From Mucidula mucida (taxonomy: Eukaryota > Basidiomycota > Agaricomycetes > Agaricales > Physalacriaceae): a stretch of 64,000 bases of DNA. The translations under genes and the position numbers were made by a program. Under the pieces are notes generated by a model. That model worked only from the letters and a program-made list of their open reading frames with translations, did not search any database and was not told the origin of the DNA. How positions within the stretch are numbered: the stretch's first letter is position 1; each line of letters opens with the position of its first letter. Positions 23,004 through 35,134 of the stretch are shown piece by piece. The stretch covers positions 62,001 to 126,000 of the forward strand of contig JADNYV010000045.1 in assembly GCA_015501055.1 (NCBI GenBank), in the 5' to 3' direction.

Positions 23004-23584
23004 ACCATACCAATAATCTGGCAGCGAGGCATGAGTAGCAGACTTATCAGAGGGTAAGATGAGTCGTAAGTATATGGTAGCGTTAGCAGGACAAGCGTGG
23101 CGTAGTGATTACGTCATGACAGCTGGTTAAGTTAGCCACGCGAAATAGATACTTTGGGGACTTTGACGCGTCTTCCCCAAATATTCTCTTGCCTCCCGCT
23201 TCCATCTCCCACATTCTCCTCATCCTTTTTTCTGTGTTCAGATTCTTATCCTCCATCCCTGGCAGCTGCACCCATTTAGCATTGGTGGGGGAAATTGGTC
23301 GGGTTCCTCCATTCTACCGACGTTTAAGTCTCGCTTTGACCTGGTCCGGTGGCATCTCGCCACACGCTGCCCTTCTAATCCCTCGAACGCTCCTCGCGTA
23401 ATACTTCTCCAAACTCAGGACAAACTTGCGGTCCACGCCCAGTCTTCGAACACACACAAACTTAGTTCTCCGCTTTACTCATACTCAGAACTCTCTCTGA
23501 AGTTGACCTTTTCACCGCTCCTCTTCATCCTTCCCTTTCCTGTCCTGGCAAAACAGAGTCACAGGCTTACCTTATACAGCCTCT
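23004..23584. other. Intergenic
   Basis: No gene is recognised. Confidence 0.4.
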
Positions 23585-23704
23585 CATACCAATTTCTTAT
23601 AGCGATCCGTTGAGCAAGTCTACTTTCCGCTCATACTCCGAATCCACATCGCGTACGGCATTCACAGAGACACGAACGTCGAACTCCACCTCAACCTCTG
23701 ACAT
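23585..23704 (-). pseudogene. First-exon relic of the MFS gene, copy b
   Basis: Reversed, an ATG at 23704 opens MSEVEVEFDVRVSV and continues DVDSEYERKVDLLNGSL before an in-frame stop. This is the MFS exon 1 again, and diverged from copy a. It is followed to the right by the upstream region of the YND1-like gene, including CCCTTAACCCTAACCCC at 23851-23867, about two telomere-type units. Confidence 0.65.
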
Positions 23705-23967
23705 TGTAATAGAGGTTGAAGCAAGTATCTGGAAGAAGCTATCAACGGCGGCTTTTAAACGTAGGTTTGATGTCCAACTAGTGCGACATTACTACACAAA
23801 CGTACGAGCGCACTTGAGGTGAGTGACTGGGCTATTTAGGGATCTATTCCCTTAACCCTAACCCCAGGATTTGTTTCATTATCCCTCGGCTACCGGCGCG
23901 GCTTTCTCTCAACCACGACATCCACGACGGCCGTTGTTTAGACCCCCGCCGTTCTCGACATCGACGT

Positions 23968-26196
23968 ATGCCGCCGTCGACGGCACAGGATCAATGGCTG
24001 AGTGGGCGCCATTTTGGCGTTGTCATCGACGCTGGCTCGTCGGGCTCTCGAGTGCAGATATATAGCTGGAAGGACCCAAAAGTTATCCAACTCGACAAGG
24101 ACATTAATTCGCCGGACCTGCGAACGTTGCCAACTGTGGAAAAGGGCACTAGGAATGGCGACGATTGGGTCACTAAGGTCGAGCCAGGTGATTAGCGGAT
24201 CGGGAGATAGCGTCCAAGGTTGCTGATAGGCGGTACAGGAATCTCTACCTTTGCAGACGACCCGGAGGACCTCCCTGGCTATCTTAGACCGTTACTCGCC
24301 CATTCTCAGGACCATATTCCCCCTTCTTTACACGCTGAGACGCCTCTCTTTCTACTGGCAACGGCCGGAATGCGCCTTCTTTCGCCCGAACAACAGGCGG
24401 AAATTCTTCTCAAGACGTGTCATTTCTTCGTGCATCATTCTCACTTCAAGATGGATGCTCCCAGTGATGCCGGTCCTTGCGGTTCTAGTGTCCGTATCAT
24501 CACCGGCGAGGAGGAAGGGCTCTTTGGCTGGATAGCTGTCAATTATCTCATGGATGGATTCGCGGGCTCTAGTAATCCCACCACATACGGTTTTCTCGAC
24601 ATGGGCGGCGCATCGACCCAGATTGCCTTTGAACCTAACAAAGCCCACCAACACGACGCGAAGAGTCTCGTTGACGTGTCATTGCGCCTGCTAAATGGCC
24701 AGGAAATTAGCCATAAAGTGTTTGTCACGACTTGGCTAGGCTATGGCACGAACCAGGCGCGCGAGCGATACGTTGGCCAGGCCATATCCGACTTTGAAGA
24801 GCACCCCTCCGATGACGATGTTGTTCCCGACCCATGTCTACCCAAAGACCTAGAGTTGATAGAGACACCCATCCAGCCCGGCTCTTCTTCCGAACATTCT
24901 AGGAAATCCCACCGTCTAGTTGGCACGGGTTCCTTTGAGCAATGCATGCGGAATACGTCGTCGCTGCTAAATAAACACACACCCTGTCCGGATACACCGT
25001 GTCTAATGAATGGTGTCTACGTCCCCCCGATAGATTTTTCTGTTTCACATTTTATCGGCGTCTCAGAATACTGGTACTCCTCTGAACACGTCTTTGGCCT
25101 GGGCGGTGCGTATGATTATGTGCAGTATGAACGCGCAGCTGCGGCATTTTGTTCTCGGAACTGGAGTGACATTGTGGCCGAGCATGACGCGTCGAGACAG
25201 AGACCGAGTGGTGACGGAGAAGTAGAGCAGAACGGAAAGATTGTCGAGGTTGGACAGTGGGGCGACCAGGTGGAGATCCCGCGATTGCAGATGCAGTGCT
25301 TCAAGGCTGCTTGGATCGCGAATGTGCTCCATGAAGGTATTGGGATGCCGCGTATCGTGGATCCTGGTGGTAATGGGTCCACACATGGAGATGAAGTGAT
25401 TGAAAAAGCGGAACGCAAGGGGCTAGGACGACCGACATTCCAGTCGGTGGATACTGTCGGTGACATTGCTATTAGCTGGACGCTAGGGAAGATGGTTGTA
25501 GAGGCGAGCAAAGAAGTACCAATACTGGGTTCTGGCAAGCCGATCGGTGATCCTTTGGACAACATAACGGACGAGAACTTTCCCATACAACCGATACGAC
25601 CTCCGTGGATGGACATGCTAGAGGAAAAACTCGCACCCCATCTCCCTTCCTCTCTGACACGCTCTTCGTTGGGCTTCTCGCCTGTTATTCTCCTGTTTTG
25701 GATCATGGTCTTCTTCATCGCACTTCTGATCAGTTATCCTCTACGACGACGATTACGTGCGAATTGCCTACGGTCTATACGGACCATGTCCAAGCAACGC
25801 GAGTTCGATATATATAACATGGAAGAGGGCAAACCTTTTGCCAACGGGTCACGTCCGCCAACTCCCACCGGGAGTGGTTTCAAGTGGCTACGCCGGATTA
25901 TAACCACGTCACACCGTCCTACGCCTGCGCGAATGTCGCCCTCCCTGTCTATACCCTCGAGTCCGATCACGCCCTCACGCGTCTCGCCGACACGGTCTTA
26001 TTCCCTGCCGACGGGCATCAGTCTCGCCTCGTCTGGCAACGCGATATCGCGCTCGCCGTCGCCATCCCCTGGATTGATCCCCTCGGACGACTTCTATTCG
26101 AGATCGCAGAACGCGTCTCAGCTTAATTTGTCGAGTCTGGCTCCGAGGCAGGGCGCAATATCGAGGATCAACAGCATGCATCATCTTCATGAGTGA
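23968..26196 (+). CDS. YND1: Golgi apyrase / nucleoside diphosphatase (GDA1-CD39 family)
   Basis: Two exons (23968-24187 and 24239-26196, one 51-bp intron) encode 725 residues with no break. The apyrase conserved regions are in order: VIDAGSSGSR (ACR1), ATAGMR (ACR2), GEEEGLFGWIAVNYL (ACR3) and DMGGASTQIAF (ACR4), with the Cys-rich DTPCLMNGVY region later. A single hydrophobic segment, VILLFWIMVFFIALLISYPL, lies about two-thirds along, followed by a Ser/Pro-rich tail of about 150 residues. One C-terminal membrane anchor with the catalytic domain N-terminal is the arrangement of yeast Ynd1p, a lumenal enzyme that hydrolyses nucleoside di- and triphosphates for glycosylation. It sits at the centre of the inverted duplication. 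Confidence 0.92.
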
Positions 26197-26641
26197 TGGA
26201 TGAACGATGGATGTGTTGTGATGATTATCAATTAGCACGACGCGACGGAGCATTCTGAGAAGAGAGCGGGAGATGAGGTGGGGTTCTGCCGGCGTATTGT
26301 CGGAGAGGGCACATTGAGCATACCTGCTGGTGGAGGAAAGTAGGGGGAGGATACGACTTTGAATGGACCCTTTTATGTTACAACGGGATATATCGTTATG
26401 TATGTTATTTATTTAATGCCTCGAACTTTTAATGGTACTAGCATAAATCGAACAACTGTTACGCGCCGTACAGACAGGGTTGTCTCTTCTCCACTACACG
26501 CCACACACCCAATGCCTTGCTTGAAATTGAGACCGGACTTCATACTTGTTGACGGCGACTCATACGCGCGCTTGCCTTACGATGAGCGCCAACGGGTTAG
26601 GGTAAGCCTGGGTCAACGGAGAAAGGCGAAAGAAAGCTAAT
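26197..26641. other. Intergenic up to the first tandem block
   Basis: YND1 3' flank. No gene is recognised. The repeated unit begins at 26642. Confidence 0.6.
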
Positions 26642-28550
26642 AGTACCTGAAATGCCTGCATATTTACAACAAACACGTTACTGCACTGAAAGAAACGTGC
26701 ACGGCAGACTTCGAGCTCAGAGATAGTGTGATGAGAGTGAAACGATGCAACGATGCAAGTTCGCATTCCGCGTAGGCCCAGTCCGCCATTTGGAGGTGTA
26801 CAATCTGATTGAGAGGCTTCCATCATCTGAGGTTCATACAAAGCATTACTCGAATGACTCCGCTGACACTAGCCTTAGCCTACACGAATCCAGTATCCTG
26901 TGCACCACTTACTGCGGAGAGGAATCTTCCCTCTGTTACCAAAGAGTTGCCCGAACACCATGCTGCCGCAGATTGGCCATACACTCTAGCACATCACTCC
27001 GAAGGTCACCTCCGTTCCGAACTCCGAGGACGACAGATGATACACTGTGCATTCCTCCTCCTTGGCCAGCGCGCGAGTAGAGCATGGGGATGAGAGCGTC
27101 TACCGGTTGACGCTCTTCCGCCCACACCAGCACCAGCGACGTAAGTGCCGGCAGAAGATGGCCTTCAGTCATCTCCCACTAAACAGTGATGGTCCTAACT
27201 CAGCTTCGATGACGCGCAACGCTCGTAGATACTTCATGCTATGAAGCGCATCAATTAGACTCTCCTCCAACGTGGGTTTCTCAGTGCTGACTGGGTTGAA
27301 GAATCCCTCGCTAGAGTCAATGTCATCAACGTATCTGCCCCGCATGATGACAGCGAATGTCTGTAGTGCGCATCCGGAACGAACCAGGAAACTGGGCAGA
27401 ATAGTGAAGGAATTGGTCCAGTCTACTGGGTCCCAGTATTTACGTGTCGCATACGGATCGGGAGGCATCATGGTGAGGCTTTGTAGGCCGGGAATGGTGA
27501 TACATTCGAAAAACGAACCGAGCGAACTTATCCAGATCACAGAGTCGAGAATAAGGGTAGAGATGTTAAGACTGAATGATGGGTATCCAACGACTGGTAG
27601 CTCAAGGTTATAAAGGTATGGCCTGAGAACGAGTGCTCGATGATTGCCATCCGTGAACTCGTCGTTTAGATGCCTCAGATACTGCACGTTAACAAACCTC
27701 GCGGAGTTGTCGCCAGGGCAGTGCATCAGCGACAGAGCGGAATCTCATAGGTTAGCCCTTGCGATTCAGAAGTGTAAAACTGGTTAATGAGGTGCGTCAT
27801 GGAACAAGCCCTGTATGGCCGAGCGCGCAGGACCGTTGTTCACCAAGGTCAGAGACTCCAGAAGAGACTCCGATTCTTGTATATAGGGTCCCAGAAGATT
27901 GGCGTCCTGAAGATTCATACACAACTCCGCAACCCTCCACTGAGCGTAATGTTGGTATACATCTGAGACCAGCTCGAGATGATAATCGTAGGTCTCCTCG
28001 TATGGAAAGTTGTTGTCACAATCATCAGTCGTGTGTCGATCTTCGTAAGGAATTTCAACCTTGACCGAGATTGGAATATCCCCGCATCGTTCGAGATAGT
28101 GCTGGTATAGATCGAGGCCGTCCGCATAAGGTGCAACGCATATATTCCAGATCGAGGGCGTGCATAGCGCTATGTCGAGCAGACGAGGCTGATGGAGAGT
28201 GCAGTCTTATATTCGCTGCGCTCGAATGACGTGCATGCAGATGCAAAGATGATACCGAGTACTTCGGTTGGAAATCGGCGAATAGAGGAAGAACGTATAA
28301 ACTGGGTACTTCGCTGAATGTGGCGATTGAGATGCGCGTGGTGCGCTTTCAGCGCGTCAAGCATCGACTCGAGGCGCGCGATCTCCCCCGCCAATACTGC
28401 CATATCGGCACATGGGTTCTCCAAACTGCTCTTGAGGCAAGAGACCTCGGATTGAACGGGGTTTTGATACGCTCTGGCGATACTTTCTTCGAAGAAGAGT
28501 TTGTAAGGAGTCAACGTGATTGAGGTATGACATTTCGGGCACAGTTCCAT
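26642..28550 (-). pseudogene. F-box/LRR protein, block 1
   Basis: Reading leftward from 28550: MELCPKCHTSITLTPYK, coiled segment, F-box RFPTEVLGIIFASA...LSISLVCS, then a 10-base loss compared with the 21901 copy that removes the KWR segment and shifts the frame. Downstream pieces in other frames are CVAPYADGLDLYQHYL, an uninterrupted 185-residue LRR part (27726-27169: LPVVGYPSFSLNISTLIL...) and the tail (27172-26936, LPALTSLVLVWAEERQP). It contains the intact empty target TTATCCA at 27528-27534 of the element present in blocks 2 and 3. Confidence 0.75.
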
Positions 28551-28950
28551 AGAGGTCTCAGGTCATTGCTTTCGAGACAGGTCAAAAGGTAAGAAAGAAA
28601 GGGAACCAGGAAGGCGTACTAGATAATTTCAGCGCGAAAGTAATGCGTCAGACGCTCCCTGGATTGGAATCATGAGGAGTCGGTATTGTAAATGATTCTC
28701 AGCCCACTAACCCTTGAGTACAAACAGTCTGTTGTATTCTGTGCGTGTCTCAAGGAAACTTCGATGATGGATGTTGGGAGCAACGCTCAAGCGCTCAGGC
28801 TCAAGCCGGGTCAAATACTTACCGGCACATTCCGGCAGGCAGGCACCGTGTTAGAGAACGAGTGCATTCAGGCAGAGCTAAATTCCTGAATAACTATGGA
28901 ATTTCGATGTTTGAAACAATCAGGAATGTAATACGACGGAGCAGTCATGT

Positions 28951-30317
28951 TCATCCCCAGAGAACCAAGGCATCTAGACAAACGTGAGTTCCTAGACGTG
29001 TGCATGGTTTAGTGTTAAACGTTTCGGGCAACTGGGACGAACGCACAACTGCGTATCCACCGGGAAAGGCGTCGTTGAACGCGGTAGGGTCACCCACAAG
29101 CAGCAATCCATCGCTGCCTGCAAGATAGTAAAGGAAGGTAGCCGGTTTGCCTACACGAGGAGTAAAAACATCAACCGTTTCCCGATGCTGCACAAGAACA
29201 CGTACTGTTATCCGTGTTAACCCATTGCGCTGTGATTTTCTGGGTAGAAGTCGAATAAGTCCAGATCGCGGATTCAGACTACCGATGTTTTCGAGGTAGG
29301 TTGAGCGTTGGATCTCGCATGTCAGGCATCACGTACATTTTGGCCGCTATATGAGTTGCCAGCGGGGGAGGGAGGTGCGTTAGCGTCCGCTGCCAAAGCG
29401 GTCAATAAAAATCTTCAATACTAGGTAACACAAGGGGCTCACTGTGGAACGTGCCAGTGAGTATAAGATAGCTGTATGGGTTGTGATTAAAACATGCGGG
29501 TTATCTCATATATCTCGAGGAACGAACTTTGGACTGCCTGACGACAAGTTGTCGTCGGAGCTCGCTGGTCCAACGACAGCTCCTAGAAGGGGGTGTGCTG
29601 GATCGGTGGGAATCTGTGAATACAGTCCTTCAGATGACTGGTTCGAAGTAATGTGGTAGATTATGCATTACATGCTCCTGAAGGTCAATGGTGGTGTAGG
29701 CATTCTGTTTCATGAACGCCGTGACTTGGAGAGCGTCCGTAGTACTCGCGGTAATACCATATCTGGTAGACAACAAACAATCAACACATTGCACTTTCCT
29801 GATGGTAGAACACAAACCTCCTGGTCGAGGGGTTGACATAAGCTTCGTTCACGTATCCAACCAACCCTCCGTTATCCGCGCGTGTGACCTTGATGATACT
29901 TTTTCGAACCAAGTCATGAACGGGCTCCAATCTGAATGCACAGATCAGCATACCTTTGAATACTAGCGGAGCCGGACGGTGTGGCGCGACGGGCTGAAGG
30001 GAAAATCAGCATCAGGGGGATCATTGTAAAACAAAATTATACTACTTACCAGACCCCATCCTTGTCGGAATGTGACGACGGCCGGGAACAATGTTTGCGC
30101 GTTCAAAGTTGGGAGTCGCTGGGCCCAATCCGCGCGCCATCCGCTTAGCATTCGTTTCTCTAACGGAGTAGGAGATCGTCTCTTCGATGGGTGCCACAGG
30201 AGCTCTGGCCACCGCGAATGGACCATCGATAGAGGGAGCGCGAGGAGTGTTGAGTGTTGTAGACGAAGCAGACGCGATGAAAAGCGCCAAAGGCACTAAA
30301 CGAAGGACGTTGAACAT
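28951..30317 (-). CDS. Secreted protein S1, block 1 (function unknown)
   Basis: Nine exons read cleanly: 30317-30050, 29993-29954, 29898-29818, 29762-29672, 29613-29528, 29471-29443, 29389-29337, 29278-29206, 29150-28951. They sum to 921 bases, 306 residues, with every junction GT...AG and in frame. There is a signal peptide (MFNVLRLVPLALFIASASS), then the conserved NAKRMARGLGP motif, RRATPSGSA, KVTRADNGG, a middle with LLGAVVGPASSDDNLSSGS, and IWTYSTSTQKITAQWVNTD followed by KPATFLYYL and LLLVGDPTAFNDAFPGGYAVV. This is a family of agaricomycete secreted proteins without a known domain. The last 25 residues may be out of frame compared with S2. Confidence 0.85.
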
Positions 30318-30995
30318 TGCGAGAAGTAAATGAGCGTGGTGGTAGAAAGAGGCGGCGACGATTTCTGACAGACACTGGAGCGTACATTTAGGGGCCGACG
30401 TGTGTGTAGGATTCCCGTCGATGAGCTCCTAGACATGCCAAGAGGCGTCTTCGGCGAAGGCGGAGTCAAAGCTTCCGTACAACTTCACTGCGGTACATCA
30501 AAGAGCGAACATGCAACTGATGAAAGAGCAGACATGCAACTGTACCACGTTGTGTATAATTAAATTGAAATAAAATTTCATAACGAGCCAGTACCAGGAA
30601 CATTTAGAGGAACGAACGCTTGTCTTGACAAGACCTCTTGTAGCCAGAAACCTGTTTTAGCGCGTACTATAAGAGCGGAGAATCACCGACGCTAAATGAA
30701 TTCCCGTACCAGCCAACCATTGTCGGGGAGGTACGTGTTCTGGCGCAAGAACAGCGGCCACCGGCTACTATCTCGAAGTCTCATAAGTATATCGGCTTCC
30801 TGACCATGACTCGCGATGACAAAACGTAAAAGAGAACGAGTCGGCAGCGCTTAAATTCCAGGCTATAATAAAGGAGAATCTACTAAGCAACCTGATTAAC
30901 TACGGGATTCCGATGCAAACGATCGGGAATGTGATTACGATGGAGCAGTCATGTTCATGTCCAGAGAACCAAGGCCTTAGACCCAACGTGAATTC

Positions 30996-32310
30996 CTAGA
31001 TGTATATGATTAGTGTTAACGATTCAGGCAACTGGGACGACACGCACAACTTGGTATCCACCGGGCGCGACGCTGTTGAACGCGGTAGGTCCCCCACAAG
31101 AAGCAATGAATCGCTGCTTGGAAGATAGTATAGGAACGTAGCCGGTTTGCCTACATGAGGCGTAAAACCATCAACAACTGAGGATTCAAATCCTGCACAG
31201 GAACACTTACTGGAGTCCGTGTTAACCCATTGCGCTGTGATTTTCTGGGTAGAAGTCGAATAAGTCCAGATCATCGATTCAGACTACAGACGTTTTCGAG
31301 AGGGTTAGAGCATTGATCTCTCCTGTCAGGCACCACGTACTTTGCTGCTACTAAATGAGTTGCCAGCGGCGGAGGCAGGTGCATTAGCGGCGGCTGTCCT
31401 AGCAGTCAATAGAGCACTTGGATAGGTGAAACAAGGGGCTTACTGTGGGACGTGCCGGTGAGTTGACAATAGCTGTATTAGTTATGACTGAGCATGCGAG
31501 TATCACATAGATCTCGAGAAACGAACTTGGCGCTGCCTGATGACAAGTTGTCGTTAGTGCTTGATCCTGCAACGACAGCTCCTAGAAGGGGGTGTGATGA
31601 ATCGGTGGGATTCTGTGAATAAATTCTTTCAGATGAAGTGTTTAGAGTAATGCGACAGATTAAGCTTTACAGGCTCCTGAAGGTCAATGGTAGTGTAGGA
31701 ATTCTGATTCATGAACGGCGTGACTTGGAGAGCGTTTGCAGTATTCGTGGTGACACCATACCTGATAGACAACAAACAGTCAACACATTGCCCTATCGGA
31801 CGGTAAAGAACAAACCTCTTGCTTGAGCTGTTGTTGATGAAAACTTTCTTCACGAATCCAACAAACCCTCCGTTATCCGCGCGTGTGACCTTGATGCTAC
31901 TATTGCGAACCCAGTCATCAGCAGGCTCCAATCTGAACGCACGCATTGGCATACCCAGTAAAACTAGCAGAGCCTGACGGCGTAGAGCGACGGGCTGCAG
32001 GAAAGATCAGCATCAGGAGGATCATTGTAATAACGGAATACATACCAGACCCCATCCTTGTCGGATTGTGACGACGGCCAGGCAGAACGGTCGCGCGTTC
32101 AAAGTTGGGAGCCGCTGGACCCAATCCGCGCGCCATCCGCTTAGCATTCGTTTCTCTGACGGGGTAGACGACCGAATCTTCGATGGATACCACAGGAGCT
32201 CTAGCCACCGCAAATGGATCGATAGAGGGAGCGCGAGGAGCGTTGGGTGTTGTAGACGAAGCAGCCGCGATGAAAAGCGCCAAAGGCACTAAACGAAGGA
32301 CATTGAACAT
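30996..32310 (-). CDS. Secreted protein S2, block 1 (one apparent frameshift)
   Basis: A tandem paralog of S1 with the same start, exon layout and motifs (signal peptide, NAKRMARGLGPAAPNFERA, ARRSTPSGSASFTG, SIKVTRADNGGFVGFV, WTYSTSTQKITAQWVNTDSS, KPATFLYYLPSSDSLLLVGD). The frame breaks in the last exon at GG 31088-31089, where block 2 has GGG (42763-42765) and reads on. This is either a recent loss or a miscall. Confidence 0.72.
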
Positions 32311-32681
32311 TGCGAGAAGTGAAAGAGCGTGGTGGTAGAAAGAGGCGGCGACAATTCTGACAGCAAAGACACTCTAGTATTGGGGGAGCGTACATTTAGG
32401 GCCGAGGTATGTATACGATTCCCGGAGATGAGCTCCTAAGCCTGACTAGTCGGTTGAGTCGAGACTCCGTACAAGTTCACAGCGGTGCATGAAAGTGCGA
32501 ACATGCAACTGTACCGCATACCTCTGCATACCTACCTGGTGTATACTTAGATTGCAATAACATCTCGTGAAGAGCCGGACAAGACCTCTTGAAGACAGAA
32601 ACCTGTTGTACCGCGTGCTGGAAAGCGGGAGGATCAACACAGCGGGAGGAAATCCCGTACCAGCCAACAATTGCGCCTGCA

Positions 32682-32908
32682 AAGAGGCCCCCTGGAAATG
32701 CCTACAAGAGGTTCGATCCCGAAAAAGCCAAATTTTGGGGCCAAAATCGGCCATTTCTTTCAGTATTTTGCGATTTATAGGTGCAGTCTTGATGCAATTT
32801 ACACAAAATTCGGGCACAAGACGCAGAAAACCGAAATACGTCCATTTCCGCACTAAAAATGGCCGTTTCGGGATCGAACCTCTTGTAGGCATTTCCGGGG
32901 GTCCTCTC
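32682..32908. mobile_element. 227-bp inverted-repeat element (MITE-B), block 1
   Basis: The perfect 31-bp terminal-type inverted repeats are 32694-32724 and 32866-32896; each begins GGAAATGCCTACAAGAGG or its complement. Looser pairing extends outward through C-rich ends to about 32682 and 32908. A candidate 3-bp target duplication GCA flanks it (32679-32681 and 32909-32911). It lies about 370 bp upstream of S2. Block 3 and the left arm lack it. It has no coding capacity. From 32912 to 33238 nothing is recognised. Confidence 0.7.
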
Positions 32909-33238
32909 GCACCGGACTCGCACTATCACTGTGGTATCGACACGCTTTGTCACACGCCTTGCCATTGATCAGGAAGTGCCGAACGAAGTAATATTTGGCT
33001 GCCGGCTGTGGGTCTTTCAACGAACACTATTAGAGTCGAAAAACAATGGTACTGTGTCAATGCCGAGCGCTATATTTAGCCTGTCTTTATGTAGCTACTG
33101 AATAGCCAGTTACCAGTGTCAGTGTGGTCCGTGGTCCCTCGCACGTTGGTGTAGCACCGAGCTACTTGGACATCAAGCCTGCGCTCAAAAGCCGCTATCG
33201 ATGGCTTCTTCGGAAGACCTCCTTCGACCGCTACTAGG

Positions 33239-35134
33239 ATGACTGAGGACAACGAAAAAGACGGTCGAGTCCGTGTCTCTGTGAAGGGCGTACAATATGT
33301 GGATGCGTATATTGTCGATTCGGAGTATCAGCGAAAGGTAGATTTGCTTAACGGATCGCTGCAAGAGATTGGTATGGGGCGCCATCAGGTCTGTTCGTAT
33401 TCGTGTCTCGAGCTTCATTCTGAAAGAGCTTGCGAAGTGGGATTTGTTTGTCGTGACAGGATTCGGCTGGTTCGCGTGAGTTTTTGGTCGATCTACATGT
33501 CGACTATGTTCTGATTGTGTTTCTTTTAGAGATAACCTCTGGCCTGTAGGTTCTGGTCACCTCTTAACGCGCAATCAAGTAACGCGTCCACAGGTAGTGA
33601 CAGGCCTCATCCTCCCTCAAGTAGTCCAGGAGTTTCAATCACAAGGCGCCTTCTTGCAACTGAGTCAGAACATCGGTCTCCTCCTCGGCGCTGTGTTCTG
33701 GGGCGTTGGATCTGACGTTTGGGGCCGACGCGTCTCATTCAACATCACTCTCCTCATCGCAGGTGTCTTCGCCACAGCTGCTGGAGGCTCTCCCAATTTC
33801 ATCACCATCAGCTCGTTGGCTGCAGTTTGGTCCATAGGTGTTGGAGGAAACCTCCCAGTAGACTCGGCCATCTTCCTCGAGTTTATCCCAGCATCACACC
33901 AGTACCTTCTCACCGTTTTGTCAATGTGGTGGGCATTCGGGCAGCTGCTGGTGAGTCTGGTTGCGTGGGCGCTTATTGGCAACTTCTCATGTGAGGTTGG
34001 GGTTGTTCAGTGCCGGAGAGAGGATAATCAAGGATGGCATTATTTCTTGTTTGCCATGGGCGGACTAATGATCCTGATGTGGGCTATTCGGTTCTTCTTG
34101 TTTAGGCTCTACGAGAGCCCCAAGTATCTCATGGGGCGTGGACGCGACGAGGAGGCGATTAATGTCCTGCGTTTGATTGCTGAGCGGAACGGAAAGCCAG
34201 ATGCGTGCCGACTGACTCTGGAGGATTTACATGGGGCTCAAAAGGAAGAACACCAGAAAATGGATACTTCCGCCCGGGGAGCCATTCGGCGCACGCTCTC
34301 TCGTCTCAGTGCCGACCAAGTTTATTCGCTACGAGGAAACTGGCATATTCGACGACTCTGATCATTGTCATCTGGGGTCCGCGTTCATTTGCTTCAGGTC
34401 TTCGCACATAGAACTCAAAGTATCTCGGTGTAGCGCTATTTGGCCTGTCATTTCCGCTTTACAGCGCGTTCATCACCTTTTTGTATGTTTTGTGTTCTTC
34501 GGCTTGAAAATAAACGTTTAAACTCACGTATACGCGCAGCTTTTCTACACGTGGCGTAGACTTTGGCGACGGTTCGACGTCCCTCACATACCGGAATGTA
34601 AGTGTATACAGGGCACGTTCGCTCTCGCCACCTCATATAACTTTCAGCAAGTCATTCTGAGCGTCATCGGCGTCCCAGGCTCACTCATAGCCGGGTATCT
34701 CGTAGAGCTCCCCTCTCTTGGTCGGCGAGGAACTCTCTCCATCTCCACCCTGCTCACTGGTGCCTTCATCCTTGCGTCTACCACGGCTCGCTCCTCAAAT
34801 GCTCTCCTCGGCTGGAACTGTGCTTACAGTTTTACAAGCAACGTCATGTACGGCGTCCTGTATGCCTTGACACCGGAGCTATTTCCGACCAAAAATCGCG
34901 GGACGGGGAACGCGCTTGCAGCTGCAGCAAATCGTACATGTGGGATTATGGTTAGTTGTATGTCCAGGGCATGACCAACGTTGACAATATGGTGCACTGC
35001 AGGCCCCCGTTATCGCACTATACGCCGATTTGAGGACAAGTGTTCCGATCTATATTGCTGGCGCGTTGTTTCTTGTTGCAGGCTTTGTGGCTCTCCTGTT
35101 GCCTTTCGATTCAAGAGGAAAGGCGGCACTTTGA
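33239..35134 (+). CDS. MFS transporter, block 1 (one apparent frame break)
   Basis: ATG 33239 opens MTEDNEKDGRVRVSV. The rest parallels the 15346-17252 gene exon by exon, including the 16-base micro-exon (DNLWP). Motifs: GSDVWGRRVSF, IFLEFIPASHQY, CRREDNQGW, FRLYESPKYLMGRGRDEEAI, STRGVDFGDGST, LGRRGTLSISTLLTGAF and a C-terminus GKAAL. The frame changes once near 34318-34321, between SRLSAD and SLFATRKLAYST; one more A (CCAAGT) plus a two-codon loss compared with the paralog would bridge it. Block 2 has the same break, so it is either shared decay or an error copied by collapsed reads. Confidence 0.78.

Noticed and set aside
32694..32724. tRNA gene or tRNA-derived SINE suggested by GGTTCGATCCC
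   Set aside because: There is no A box or cloverleaf at the right distance, and the motif occurs in both inverted arms, so it belongs to the element's terminal repeat.
32446..32968. Long overlapping frames on both strands over the 227-bp element
   Set aside because: They cross the inverted repeats and show no family; they are by-products of stop-poor palindromic sequence.
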